Assembly: GCF_000003815.2 (NCBI RefSeq) | Contig: NC_049980.1 | Coordinates: 4,914,804 to 4,978,803, forward strand | Direction of reading: 5' to 3' | Source: Branchiostoma floridae | Taxonomy: Eukaryota > Chordata > Leptocardii > Amphioxiformes > Branchiostomatidae | DNA: 64,000 nt | Shown here: positions 48,300 through 61,423 of the stretch, piece after piece | Position numbering within the stretch: the stretch's first letter is position 1 | How the letters are laid out: every line of letters begins with the position of its first letter | Position numbers and translations under genes: made by a program | The notes under the pieces: generated by a model | Database searches by the model: none | What the model was told of the DNA's origin: nothing | The model's input: the letters and a program-made list of their open reading frames with translations, nothing else

Positions 48300-50410
48300 A
48301 TTAACACACTACAGTACTGCATCTAACCTGCAACTGTTGACGACAGGTGGATAGACTCATTGGCCCTCGTTATGCATGCCAGCAAACCGCGAGACTTTCT
48401 TTTGAACGTTTGAGTGAATGTCATTAGTTTTCATCGCCTATTAGTATACATTTCGCTCATTTTCGTGGTTCCAATTAGTAGGCTCTTGGGGAGTTAGTTT
48501 TAGAATAAGGGTCTTGCCTTGCAATTACAAACTTAAATGCCATTATTAAAATGCCATAAAGTATGTAAAATTGGCCACTCAAGGCAGCCACGGCCGGTGG
48601 TTATTCCTAATTTCCAAGCAGATGGAGGAAAAACCGTGAACATTACAAAGCCGACCGTAACGATTTTAGCTATCAAAATCTATGCTACTAATTGAAGACG
48701 AAATTATACCCACAGTAATAACTGAACAATTCTGATAGAGATTTTCGGTTGCAATATTTTTCTCTACTATTTCCACATCTAACGTTATATGCTTCGAAAC
48801 TAACAAACAGACAATGCAATGAACAAAACAAACAAACAAACAACTTATTAAAATATGAAACCATTACATACAACCACAGTCAAAGAACAGATGTCTTTTG
48901 AAAGCAAACATGCGAAGTGACGGACGATCCCGGACCGAAGATCAGCGTTCTCCAACAAGTGTGAGTCGACTTTCAATACCCGGTACCTCCAACGTCGTGA
49001 CCTTGCTGTTTCTAAAACAGACACGTGAGCAGGGCCCTCTATACAAACTACAGACTGACAAATGTCTTTTGATGCTTTCTTTAGACTCATTTTACCCTTC
49101 CGTACATTGTTTCATTCTCTCGTAGCTTTATAATTTGTTTGGACTGTAAAGTTACCGTACGGTTCGCGCTAATTAACTTTTTTTGAGTCAACATTATCCG
49201 TCTTGTTGACAAAGAGGGGTTGACAACTGTCACCGCTATGAACACCGTTTCCTGCGGGTGTGTATGTGGATTGTAAGGGGTGTGGACGGACAGGGAGGGT
49301 CGGTTGTCGGTTGTGGTCTAAAAGTCTATATTTCGGCTCAAACATACTGAGGGCGGTGCCCATCACTCCGTTTGAAGAGCCCTTGTGCCACTCCGTTGTG
49401 CAAGCACAATAGCAGATAATAGACTTTTGGCAATGCCATACCCTTTTCTATAAGGCGCTAAAACATGTACTCTCGAGCTCCAAGCAGAGGTTATGCTACG
49501 GTGTGATTTTTGGCGTCTGTTTATGCGCTTTTTTTCTTTTTTCTTCCTTAGTATATTTTAGTTATATGCTGGATACCATGTAGCGAAAATATATAAAATT
49601 TATTTTTCTAGTCCTGTCAGATCGACAGGACCGGTACATATACCTATAAAGCGGCTGTCTTGCAAGCAGTTGTCGCCATTTGTAACGGTTTGATGCGATA
49701 TCAAAGTTTACACTTAGAATGAGAGGGATGAAAGAAGCAAAACTGTGTACAAAGTGAAAGTACGAAAGAATAGTCTTAAATGGTCAAACAACTAGAATTA
49801 AATCAACCTGGGTTCGACCCCATGTCAAAAATCCTAACTCTAATCCCTAAGGCGATCTCCGTTTCAAAAAGATGCGACCGTTTCAAAAGAAGACGATGGT
49901 TTTGAAATTAGCATTGGCGAATGTAACCATATTTCAAGTAATAGGAGATCCATGAGATTGCGTGATATTCCCACTGAGCGGTGATAGAACGTCCCTGAGC
50001 AGTTGCTAGTAAAAATAAGGACACCTCAGTCGGTATTTAACCTTTTCTTGTGCATTCTCTCTGCTAACCAAACTGGCAACACTGAGACTTAGTTAGAGGC
50101 AAACAAACACCGTGGGTTCCCTTCAGCCAAGCGGGACGTTTTCAAGGCCTTGGGCATGATAATTAGGGACACCGGAAAACTGCAGCGTCAACATCTCACT
50201 TTCAGGAGCTTTTTGGTATTTCTACGGTACTGCAAGTGTTGCCCTGACCACTATTTTAAGATTTTAATCCTTCGTTAATTCTTAGGCCCAAGTTGGGGAG
50301 TAGTCGGTGGCAGCAAAGCCCAAGGAAGGCCCTATACGTGCGACCGGGACTTAAGAGTACATGTATTGGGTGCAATCTTACATATGCATGTCATTACAGT
50401 TGCCTAGTTC
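48300..50410. other. Intergenic, no gene seen
   Basis: Only short unsupported frames occur. CTCCAAGCAGAGGTTATG at about 49479 is one end of the repeat family present at 50416-50615 and 53018-53143. Confidence 0.45.
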
Positions 50411-50415
50411 ATCTA

Positions 50416-50615
50416 CCCTCCAAGCAGGAGATAGGTGTCCGGCATGTTTTTGGTGCCTCTTTAGTCGTTTAATCTAGCTTTCTATTTTGTCAGTTGTTCT
50501 TTTGGTTTGCGGACAAAAATTAAATGTAAAACAAGACCTGGAAATTAGAAAGCCCCATGGAAACGCCTTAGAAGGTGTCAAAATCAAGCCGGACGCCTAA
50601 CCTCTGCTTGGAGAG
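50416..50615. mobile_element. TA-flanked MITE with CTCTCCAAGCAGAGGTT termini, copy 1
   Basis: CCCTCCAAGCAGGAG...AGGTGTCCGGC at the left faces GCCGGACGCCTAACCTCTGC plus TTGGAGAG at the right, flanked by TA. Confidence 0.75.
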
Positions 50616-50947
50616 TAATGCTGATCCATATACAGTGGTGAATGCTGGACAATCAGTCTGAAGTGTGCATTTTAAACTAAACACTCGTGTTCGCCTATCG
50701 ACCCTTTCGTCAAAAGGCGATGTACAAGAGGGGCAAGGGTGGCACATTTTGATCACGCGCTGCTCACGTGCGCACTTTCAAGTATCGTATTTCAGCTTCT
50801 TTCTTTCTAAAAATCGATTACACTGTTCTAGATACTGCCGCATTCTGCATTGATAATGTGTCAGAATTTTTGTCACTTAACGATAAAATCTTAAAATACC
50901 TCGAGTATGCGCACGTTTGAGAACAACCCCCGCTTAGTTAGGGGATA

Positions 50948-50963
50948 CCCCCCCCCCCCCCCT
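50948..50963. repeat. Poly-C run
   Basis: About 15 C residues in unannotated sequence. Confidence 0.8.
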
Positions 50964-51384
50964 TCCCCGAAGTATTTTCTAACATATTTCTAAGGATTAA
51001 AAAAAATCAAAACACTACGCTTAAAACGTAACATATTTGGGGTACTATTCGCTAACAAAGACATGGAAAAAGAAGCATGGGAAAACACCCCTACCTTGCT
51101 CAATGGTACGTTCTTTTGAATTTGACTTCTGAGCATATCTGCACAAGCGTGGAAGGGAGTTTCACGTTGAACGGGACCCAATACTACCACCATACATGCT
51201 GTCCACTCAACGGAATACAGGAGCAAATACTAGCGGTTGGAACTGAGGATTTTGCGGTAGAAGACAAAGCATCATCGCCTAGCTACGGCCACGACTTACC
51301 GGGACGGGGGAATACTTTACAGGTGCGTTTCAGATAAGTCAATTTAGGTTTCTAGAATCTAGATTCGGAATAGTTAACGTTTGC

Positions 51385-51742
51385 ATTAAGCCCCGTTTAC
51401 AAATCAAGATTTTAGCTCGGCCGAGTTGCCAAGCGAATCGCGGATAACTTCGTGTCCCTATNNNNNNNNNNNNNNNNNNNNNNNNNNNNNNNNNNNNNNN
51501 NNNNNNNNNNNNNNNNNNNNNNNNNNNNNNNNNNNNNNNNNNNNNNNNNNNNNNNNNNNNNNNNNNNNNNNNNNNNNNNNNNNNNNNNNNNNNNNNNNNN
51601 NNNNNNNNNNNNNNNNNNNNNNNNNNNNNNNNNNNNNNNNNNNNNNNNNNNNNNNNNNNNNNNNNNNNNNNNNNNNNNNNNNNNNNNNNNNNNNNNNGAC
51701 AACTCGGCCGAGCTAAATTCTTTATTTGTAAACGGGGCTTAG
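51385..51742. mobile_element. Inverted-repeat element interrupted by an assembly gap
   Basis: AAGCCCCGTTTACAAAT and AGCTCGGCCGAGTTG before the gap face GACAACTCGGCCGAGCTAAA and ATTTGTAAACGGGGCTTA after it. The element is thus a MITE whose middle (51462-51697) is N. Confidence 0.75.
51462..51697. other. Assembly gap (236 N)
   Basis: The N run lies between the arms of an inverted repeat. Confidence 0.95.
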
Positions 51743-52284
51743 GACAGCGTTAGAAACCACGCTCGGTCGTATCTTAGGGATTGGAGAACATTCTTTTTTG
51801 AAGTTCGTTGTCGTGCGACTCGTTTTACCCCGAAGACGCAAAGTGTGACAAATATCATATATGAATGAATGCTTGTACATTTTTCCAAGGTAAATCTCAC
51901 CGTTTAACCTCCCCATCCTCAAAAGAAGAAACTGATTTGTAGGGGGCTTATTGTTAAGCAATGCACAAGAAAGACAATTATAGATGGTACAATAAAACCA
52001 GCAAATCTACAGTTGAACACAAACAAAAAATATAGCGTGACGTGATCACGTTTTTTATCATAGAAAGAAAGAGAAGTCTATGATCATAGTTAGTTTCATC
52101 GTACGTCACTCCAAGATGGCGGTTGAGTATTAGGTTGTGTGTTTGGTATGACAGGTAGTTCTTTTCTTGTCCCCACCCCTCCTGTGTCCATCTGTGGGGG
52201 GTGGGGGTCAGCTGATACAAGAACGGCTATGACCTTGGTGTAACATTAGCAGGCTTAATTTTATGGTTCTCCTGTCGACTCGAC
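51743..52284. other. Intergenic, no gene seen
   Basis: No exon supported. A YY1-like CCAAGATGGCGG at about 52112 is the only motif of note. Confidence 0.35.
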
Positions 52285-52425
52285 AGATGAGCAGGCAGAC
52301 AGGCATTTACCTGTTTTGCCTGACCTGCACATGACTTTTTATGGTGAAGGAGGGGTGTGCAATTCCTTCTCCACCCTCTCGTCTACTGGAGCACTAAGTC
52401 TCACAGGGACAGAACTAGCAGGCTT
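52285..52425 (+). repeat. Dispersed repeat shared with 45765-45895
   Basis: See 45765-45895; this copy reads CACATGACTTTTTATGGTGA and CTCGTCTACTGGAGCACTAA. Confidence 0.7.
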
Positions 52426-53017
52426 ACTACAGAGAGACGGAACAATGTCTGTGTCACGTTGCCATCTGTCTAAAGCTAGAGGTCGATATACGACTTCCTG
52501 TGGGGAGAAAGTGTGTCATTCTATAGACGTTTTGCGTAAACTTTCTACTTTGCGAGATTCCACGTGGCGTTTCGGTCTCATGACTCCAACTCACGCAAAT
52601 ATCATGCGAAGAAAAGTTAGGTCAACGCTGCTTATATGTTTTGAGAAACAAAAAACAGCTTATTATTACAACCAAGAAGATTTCATTGATGAAACCTCGT
52701 TATTATAACTTTACCGATGAGTCCAAATGGTACATCTCGATTGCTAGAATTTTACTGTTGACAGACTATCAAAGTGTAATGTTCTTTAGTAATCTTTACA
52801 CCAAAACCTCGAAGTTGTATCTTTGTGTATCAGCATCGTCACCATAGGCAAGAAGGCTTTGTTCTGCGGTATCGTCATTTTGTATGTTTCTATATGATGT
52901 GGTTGAACGTAGGAACTTAATTGTTGGAACCTCCTTGCGGCTTATCTATGTACTGCAGCAGAACCTCCGGTATTGATATTTCGTGTACTGGACAAGCCAC
53001 GGTCATGATGTTTGGTA

Positions 53018-53143
53018 CTCTCCAAGCAGAGGTTGGTGGGAAAAAATCGTGACCTTTTCCTTTCATAACTTTGCAGGCCGGTCGAAAAAAAAATTATGAA
53101 AGGAAAAGGTCACGATTTTTCCCACCAACCTCTGCTTGGAGAG
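53018..53143. mobile_element. Near-perfect 126-bp hairpin element, TA-flanked, copy 2
   Basis: CTCTCCAAGCAGAGGTTGGT to TCCTTTCATAA is followed, after a loop of about 25 nt, by its complement with a single A-length difference, ending AACCTCTGCTTGGAGAG. It is flanked by TA (53016-53017 and 53144-53145). Confidence 0.9.
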
Positions 53144-53149
53144 TAGACG

Positions 53150-54416
53150 TTTGGATGGTAGATAGCTCTTGTTTTATGAGATTTGCATGACGACCATGAT
53201 TTCCCGGCCTTTTTATTGCATTTTACAGCCGCGGTAAGTCTCCCATTCTACTAGTTGACAGCGATTGCGCTACTATTATCACTAATACATCGATTGGCGT
53301 GTAACACCTGACTTTCAAAATCGGAATGATATAATTTCAAGAAATTCAAAAGCAGAACTGAAAAGACAACATAGCACAACACACAAACAGTAAAGAAATA
53401 GCCGTTTTTCATCTATGAAATTTCTTGAGGATCAAATCCCTCTCTTGCAGCATGGTATAGCGATGTCGCCGTCTCGTAAAATGAGGTAATACGGACGACA
53501 CAGCATTAGATCTAGATCACGCTAAAACAGCTAACATAAAGCCACCGCTAATATTTGGCGATCTACAGTATACAAGGTCTTACATGTGTGGTAATACTCG
53601 CGTGAACACGAGTTCGTCCCAACAAATAACGTGCCAGTCACTTGATCATTCAAGTATTGCATTCTATCACGCTCTGTTACACCCTTTATGAAAATGATAA
53701 ATCTTCCCTGACAGCTTCTTAAACAATACACTAAAATACCAAAGCTGAAATGTAAAATGTCAGTTAGATTGAAAAAGGAAAGTATTGTACTCTTATCTGC
53801 TGCATATACATTGTAGTAAAAAGTTATAGGAGAAGCTAAAAGATGAACAGATGTATGTATAGTGACTTACGTATACTCTCAGGCGTATAGACCACACCCG
53901 AATATTTGACGGCATTGTTTGTATATACTGACACCTTGCTGACAAAAGTTACGTGTGTTGTTGTTTTTGTTAACCTTGTAATGCTCGGAGACACATAGGG
54001 TAGCAACATATGTTTCTTCCTGCTTCTGTAGAAGGGTATTTATTTTACAGAGCTGAGGGTTGCTAGCCATTCTCCTTAACGTACTCAAGGCACATCATCG
54101 CCCCCTCCCCACCCATTTTACATGTCTTTCGAAAGACCGTGCAACCTAGCCCTAACCAAGATGCCCTTCCCAGGATTTGAACCTTCAAGTTATACCAACT
54201 AATTGGAACCAGCTGTCCAATTGTGAAGCTGTTACCTGTTGAGCCACAGGGACATCCCAAAATGTTCGTGTACCTTTCCAATAGACTGTATAGTGCAAAC
54301 GGTGCTTTTTAATCCTTGTCGAAGAAATGTGTGCCGAATACGAGTGTCTCGTAGTGACGCCATCGTTTAAGTCTGTTGGTCATACTCGCAGTAAATCTAG
54401 CTGTCTATGCGCTGTA
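53150..54416. other. Intergenic, no gene seen
   Basis: No supported exon. A tRNA-like SINE fragment (minus; AGGATTTGAACCTTC near 54174) is likely. Confidence 0.4.
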
Positions 54417-54600
54417 ACGCCCGAGTTAACCTTTATCCGTGGGGTAACCTATATCTGTTGTTTAAAAGCAATAGGGGGTTTACCTATATAGGGACAAGTC
54501 GACAGACGGTGGTTTCAAACTGCAATACGTTGAAACTATAGTCCGTCGACTCTATATCCCTAAATACAACGGATATAGGTGAACTGGTGTTATATTTCTG
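54417..54600. mobile_element. Inverted-repeat element (family of 13475-13705), copy 2
   Basis: AACCTATATCTGTTG faces CAACGGATATAGGT; GACGGTGGTTTCA and GTCGACAGACGG...CCGTCGAC are shared with the first copy. Confidence 0.7.
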
Positions 54601-55078
54601 TGCACTTCTCGCTATGACTTTTTGTCTTAACTTGAAAGCTAAGTGTCGAGGGGCACTGTGGTTGTCAGCTTCGGTAATTAGCAAGACCCACTGAGAACAT
54701 ATGATATCTGAAGCATTGTAAGAATGTAACAAGAAACAGTTTTGTGTATACACTCCTCTTGCCTGTTTTGACGTTTGTAACACGCACATAGCTTCCTAAC
54801 ATTTCCCCACCCCATTTATCAATGTCCAGAAAAAAGGAAACAAGTTCTTTTTTACTGTCGCGTGTTTTGGAAACATGTACTTAGAAGTGGTCGGCTAGAT
54901 TAACAATGCTTGGTAGGAGTTGAGGCATGTAAAGATATAACAGTGGCCCAACGGCTCGGTAACATATTGTAATAAGGTAGAGTTTTGGGTGACACACAAT
55001 AACGTTGGGAACTGGTAACCGCGCTGTTGTGATCTTTGAGCCAGTTTGAAACTACTGGTAGCTAGCCCACCTAGGGGC

Positions 55079-56425
55079 GAGTACCGGTACAATGTACTGG
55101 TACAAAACCTTTTTTTTTTTTTTCTTGTTGGATAGGTCCAGAGAAAAACGGACCTGAAAATAATCAGTGAACTGGATAGTCGACCGAGTAGAAAATGATC
55201 AGACTATATTAGTAATGGTTACACGTTTGGGCGGAAACCGGTTCAAAAAAATAACGGGAGCGAAGCGTTTATAAGTAACATCTATTATCATAATACCGGT
55301 ACGTTTACGACGATTTCTCTAGCCATAGTGATTTGACAAATTGTCAACGCATCATTTTCTCCAGTTACATGTTGCTGTTATAGGTTACCCTTGCCACTTC
55401 TTCTGTGTAACTTTTCTGCCACTCTTGTCCTGCTAAAAGCGTAATATTGTAATTGTAACACGCCGCGGAATTACACGGCGAACGGGCGCGTGGTTGGGAG
55501 GGGGTACAAAATACCGGTAGGAAGAAACACGGCACAATTAACTGCCGCTATGTACATTTATACATCCTCTGATGTTCCTTCCTTTTCTGTCAGTAAATGC
55601 ATAAAACATAAACCTGCATGAGCATACAAAATGTCATGAGAAAACGGACGTATACTGTCAAGAATTTTCATTTAACTTCTGTCCGTCACAACCGCTATGA
55701 CGTAACACTTCACTGCTAGCGTAGATATAAAAATGGCGGGAAAATGGCTGCGTACGTTCAATTTTGCCCATTCAGTCGTAGATCCGGGCTATTATGCAAC
55801 GGTTCTTCACACTTTTACATGAGTTGTAGGTCACCAACAGAAATTCAAGATTGTTGTTGAATCATGTTCGTCTTGTGCCGTGAGCATGTGTAATTATGAT
55901 CTATATAAATTTGGCAATGAATGTGACAGTGTGTTCGTCCCACGACGAGCTGCCTACCCCGAAATTTAAAAAAAGTATACTGAAAACGTTTGGCCTTGTC
56001 GTCTTCGAATGCATTGTTATCGATGCTTTGTAAATGGTGTATTGGACACCTAGATGTCTGAAGTGTGCACAGCTCAGAAATAACTACTGTTGCATGTGTA
56101 GATCTCTTTAAGTTCCAGTATTTTTAATCTACCGGTATAAGTCTTACTACCGGTATTATGCCAATGCATGTTAATTTCTACCAGGTTACTACAGTCAAAC
56201 GTACAGAGTTTACATGAAAACAGGATTTTACAATGCCATTGGGAGTCGGATACTCCGCCAAATAGATTCCATTGTAGAAGATCGGACCATTGTTTTGAGT
56301 ATCACCCATTCACACATAAAGTATCACCCAAACATCTAGTTCAAGGTTCAGTTCCGGACCGGGACCTGATCCTCTGAACCTGAACCTTACCTGTACCTGA
56401 ATTTTCTGTACCGGTACCAACTCCT
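55079..56425. mobile_element. Inverted-repeat element with CCGGTAC termini, copy 2, split by about 0.9 kb
   Basis: The left part (55079-55225, CGAGTACCGGTACAATGTAC) and right part (about 56170-56425, CCATTGGGAGTCGGATACTC, CTGTACCGGTACC) align with 36780-37235, but about 930 bp of other sequence lies between. That insert includes GATATAAAAATGGCGGGAAA at about 55724. Confidence 0.65.
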
Positions 56426-57009
56426 ACGTCAAACGAGTCTGTGAGCTCCAAAGGACAGTTTCGGCAGCAACTCAACTGGCGATGTTCTCTCGGTAACCGT
56501 GCACACTTTTTTAGAATGAAGACCTTAAATTTTCTTTACAAATTTTACTCGTAACGTCGCACCTAAACAATGTGAAGCAAAAAGAATTCTAGTATTCTAA
56601 CAAGTAAGTTCGACTAATTTTTTTACGGTGAAAATGTAAGCACAGACATGTTTTGTATGATTTTCCAAATTACTTTGAAATATGAATATGGTTTAATTAC
56701 TTGGGTGCATGTTGGCGGGAAAAACCGATTTTCCTTACGTCCCTTGAGTGATTACTGTAGACAGGCCATGCTTGGTGTTGACGTGGTAGTCGCAGACATT
56801 TCTTAAGCGATTTTGTGTGCCTACCGTGGTTGTTCTATTGCGTGCGGAAGGATATAATGAACACTGTTCGGGGTTTCAGAAAGGTCAAGTTGCTCATTTC
56901 GAGGGAGCTATTTTGAGAGTGTGGAACGAACGTACATTGACCAACGCAGCGAAGGCGTGGCGTTATTATGATAGGGTGTTGTTTTTTTTTCACATAAATG
57001 TCCTAAAGT

Positions 57010-57165
57010 AGATGTCCTGGCAGTTCACACGTTTCCCTCACTTCACTCAGGTAAAACTGAGTACCTAACTTTGTTTTAGGACATGCCTTGGATAGGACGT
57101 TAATAGGAGTTCACGTATTTGAGGAAAGCCGCACCTCGGCAGTCTGTAGTTGCAGATGCCCAAGG
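57010..57165 (+). repeat. SINE 3' part
   Basis: CCCTCACTTCACTCAGGTAA, GATAGGACGTTAATAGGAG and GAGGAAAGCCGCACCTCGG match the middle of the SINE at 15530-15935. Confidence 0.55.
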
Positions 57166-57414
57166 CTTTGCTCAAAGTTTTGCACTACGTCACATAGAAA
57201 ATAGGTGGCGCTGTAAACCTGTGAATGGAACAAGTGCATCGTTTCTTACAACCAGCATATTGAATTTCTTTGTAGCCTCTAGTGTCCTAAGATTGGAAAA
57301 AAATACTCTTGACCATTGTAACATTTCTGTGTCTGTCATCTTGCCGTTTATTTGATTGCGTCAGAGGAATGACGCTGCCTGATTGTCTGTCCCGTCTGTC
57401 CATCGCTGTTATTA

Positions 57415-57612
57415 ATTCAACCAGTGAGAGAATGGCAACTATCAGTGTAGCCAATGAGAGAATGGATACCTGTTCGAATAGACCAATCACATAGACCCGA
57501 TGGACTCCATCAAAGGGTAGTAATGGAAGGAAGAAATGGACATGAAAATTTCTGACGCATTCTCTCATTGACTACACTGCTATTTGCCATTCTCTCATTG
57601 GTCGAACTGATA
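57415..57612. repeat. Inverted repeat with internal GAGAGAATGG motif
   Basis: AACCAGTGAGAGAATGGCAA with CCAATGAGAGAATGG (57417-57465) is inverted at 57558-57607 (CATTCTCTCATTG, CCATTCTCTCATTGGT). A CCATTCTCTCATTGGTT copy also occurs at about 40597, followed by similar sequence. Confidence 0.65.
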
Positions 57613-57619
57613 ATTGTGA

Positions 57620-60600
57620 TGGACAGTCAAGATCGGTCTAAGGCTAGTAAGGTCACCAGGTGCAGGAACTCAGACAGGTGCGGAGAGGTTACAAGGAAAA
57701 GAGACCACTATTGTTTTCAGCTTGAGTGAGGAGGTCTTCTATCTCTGATTGTTTTGTTTCGTCAGACGTTCAATAAGACGGAAAGAGATTAACTTTAAGA
57801 CGACGTTCCTCCTAAGAACAATCGGAATAGCGTACTATACATCTCTTGTAACTCTGAGGTATAAGTTTATTACTTGACAGAAGACACAAGTCACCCAGAA
57901 TAGCAAAATCTCCATGTCTTCCCTTGCACAAATCACTACGCGTCAACAAAAGCAGACGAACACAAATAAGATTTAGCTGTCGGGTCAGCTTGTATCCTTA
58001 GCCTTTTCAAAGAACGTGCCTCGCGCAACGTTTCTATTACTTTGAATGGCCTGAGTTAGCTCTCTGTCCGTGTTCAGGGTCAACAGTAGTGACAGGTACA
58101 CACTGACCAACATCAATCTTCTCCTGACATGTTTACAGCCGTGCCAAAGGAAGACATGACGATTACGGTATCACAACACAGTGGCTCATTCAGAAAAAAA
58201 AACACTTTCTAAGCCTTAATCTAGTCTAGGAGACTGGTACGTTTGTGTGAAAAAAGACAGTATGTACACAGTTTTCTAAGTAATTATGAAAATCTACTGT
58301 ATGCAGTCTTGTCTGTGAAAATAAAAACGTTTGAGACGGAACAGAGGTTTGACTGTTACGTCATCGAAACGTCAGACAGTGTAGATTTGTAGACATGTCG
58401 TTTGTGACAGTGACATCTGTTGGTAAATGTTCTACCTGTGTTGATGAACAGTCCCAAAACAGGGCTTCGTTTATTCTTTTGCCCTTGGCCTTGACCGCGA
58501 CCCACCGTAAGACTGCGGGGGATGTTTTACCACAAATAAGCGTAAAAGAACCATTATCGTAAAGGCTGCCGAAAAAACAAGAAGTTATTGTTTCCGGCGA
58601 TCTCGCGTTTCACCACGAAACAGAGTGCTCATGGCGTTTGTCACTAAGGTTAATAGAATTGTGTTTCAATAAAAGAGTGAGGGAGGGAGAGAATAAGTGA
58701 AAGAGTGAGTGAATGAGTACATGAAAAAGCTTAGGAGGACGAAACTTGTCGTTGTTAAATGTTTACAACTTCTCCGTACCTAGCTACATGTCCTTCTTGA
58801 TGATAAATAGCTGTTTATTTACCATGTTATTTATCCTGTACACAGTTTACCCCACGCTAAGCTTAATGACCGTCCATTGGCCATGCACATGTGCTGAGTC
58901 CGTACAACAGATGTCTGATTTACGCAGTCTTTTGTCTAGCCTGACACGGTGGCTCAAGTTTACACGCAAGAGATGACCCTGTGCACTGGTAAGGTCACGG
59001 GTAGCTTGACCTTGACCATTTTGACACTGTCAAGTCTTGTAACGCCGCAGTTATGTCTTCGTTTGGTCGTCGTTTGTACAAGACGGTGTAGTAGTGTAGT
59101 TGCACATGTACGAGTTTCTATCAGACTCCATGAATTTTAGATTAATCGTTTGCAACTCATGATCACTCCTGTCGAATGACCTTCGCCAATAAGGTTTGAA
59201 CGCTATGATTTCGGATGTGTTTCGGATGTGTGTGCCTCTTTGTTGGTTTGTTTGTTTATTTGTAAACATTATAGATCGGAAAATCGGGGATGGATCTTTA
59301 TAATTTGGTATGTTGGTCGGTGTTTGCAAAACGAGGAAATGATTATACATTCCGGGCAGTGCATTTTTAGGCACTGCAGCAGAATTTCTGATTTTTATAC
59401 CCTTTGCCTTGGACACGGTGTGGTCTGGTTTCAAACAGACGATGTATGGTGAGCTGAAAAGAAGAAGTCTTGAATCTATTAGTATTACAACGGAAAGATA
59501 GGGAGAGAGAGAGAGAGAGAGAGAGAGAAAGTGAAAGAGAGAACTGGAGAAAGGAAGTGTAAAAGAGTGAAGTAGGACGAGACAGAGAAAGGAGAAACCA
59601 AATTTTGGATCCATTATAACGGTATAACGTTTCAAAGCATCCAGCTAAGGTTGTTCGACTTCCATTCTCTCGTAACGTTGATTAGTGCCCATTACCTCTA
59701 TCCGGACAGAACGCTTTTTGTAACGACGCTGGCAAAATCAGCGGCCGGTTGCCTTTTTATTGTTCCCGCGGCTACACAGACGACCTAGCCGCCATATGGA
59801 CAAACCTGGTCCCTTGAACCACGGAGGCGGCCCGTAAAGGCAAGCCACGCGACACTCAGCAGGGCGCTAAAAGCTAGATGACGTTCTCTCCCAGTTCGAG
59901 GACCAAGTTCAAATGAGAGACGCCTTAGGTCTCACAAAATTCGGCGTGGTGAGGTTATATCGACCAGTATTTCTGCAGCGAAGTTACAATTTCAACATTG
60001 CATTTTTACCTTCGTCAGAAGGTTATGTTTTCAGTTTTGCTGTATGGTAGAGTGGTTATGGATGTATTTGCAAACATAACTCGAGAAACTCTGGATGGAT
60101 CTTCGTGATATTTCCTAAGGGGGTAGGTGTCAGAGACAACGTGATTCCTGTCGGTTTAATGTGGTACTGCAGCGCAACTTGTCTTCAATGTGCTATCAAA
60201 TAGCACTTGTAGCTGGCAATGAAAAGTAAAGGTGGTGATGATTGATAGGTATTAGTGTCTTGTTTTACAAAGTAGCTATAAGATTCTAGATCTTTGCTAT
60301 CGCTTGTAGTTCACCAAGCTCTTGGGGAACTGGCAGCTATGTGGTCTTGCGGGGACTGAATGTTGACAGACAGGCCAGAAAAAGAACCGAGCTGCCAAGA
60401 GCCGGGCACACGTCGGTGGGACGGAAAATTAACTGCGGTAGCGACAGACGAGAACCCAAGCGTGTCACTCTAACGAGAACCCTCTGCACCTAGTAGCTAG
60501 AGAGTGGCCTCGGCATTGTCGACAACACCTAGCTTCTGACGGTCGCGCTATAGCTGGGAGCGTTCCAACAACATACAGGAACCGCCAAGAAACCTTCCAA

Positions 60601-61310
60601 CAGGTAGGAAACATGCAACCGATCTCTCTTGTCACCTCTACAGTAGTTCCTAGTCCTCCTACCGCTGGTGAGCCCTTTAGGGGACTGTTACACTTATAGC
60701 TGGTATGTTCACCGAAAGGTGGCTATATGGATACAGATACATTTGTGATGCGTATATGTAGTTCATATCAGTTAACATTCTCAGTTTGCGGTCCAGGAAG
60801 AAGTTGGGGTTGTTTTGCAGTTCGGTAATAAGACTGTACAACTGTGGGTCGAAGTAAAAAAAGAACTTCTTCCTAACAAACTTTACCTATGCCAAAAATG
60901 ATGCCAATGCATGGAGAAGGCTTACGCCTTGACTATTTAACGTTACGCAGAAGTGTGAAAGGGGCATTATAGCTGTTTTCTGCACAAGATATGCATGGCA
61001 ATAATGAATTGTTTGATTGTGATATAGGAAATGTTGGTGTTAACAACATAACCATTGAATTAACACCAGTCTGTACGTGTGGGAGCTCTATAACTTTTGT
61101 GAACTCGTCTCTTGTCCTTCACTTGAATGTATGTACGTGACAGCGGTGCGTTTTATCTACTGTCAAATGCAAAGGCAAGAAAGGCAACCTCTATCTCTTG
61201 TAGTACCGTGGTTTTAAGCGCCTTGTGATTCAAACAGTCAGGTTTGTTTACACTGTGGCCAGTCCTTATCTTTAAGGAATCTGAGCATAAGGAACGTCTT
61301 GAATAACTGA
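57620..61310. other. Intergenic, no gene supported
   Basis: No exon could be supported. A GA-dinucleotide tract lies at 59503-59527. Around 59720-59930 and 60360-60610 the sequence is GC-richer and CpG-containing, and CTTCCAACAGGTAGGAAAC at about 60596 could be a donor of an untranslated exon, but nothing confirms this. Confidence 0.4.
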
Positions 61311-61312
61311 AG

Positions 61313-61409
61313 ATGTCTTGGTTGCTGCGTGCACGCGTGCTGTCCCGTCAAGCCCTCTTGAGCCGAAGTCTTGGACAGATGGGTCGACTTACCTCTATGA
61401 AAAATGGAG
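61313..61409 (+). CDS. Possible first coding exon with mitochondrial presequence
   Basis: ATG with A at -3 and an in-frame TAA 9 nt upstream opens 32 codons rich in Arg, Leu and Ser with no Asp or Glu (begins MSWLLRARVLSRQALLS). This has the amphipathic composition of a mitochondrial targeting peptide. A donor-like GTATTG follows ATGGAG at 61410. The rest of the gene would lie within or beyond the window; no second exon was found. Confidence 0.35.
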
Positions 61410-61423
61410 GTATTGTTTTTGTA

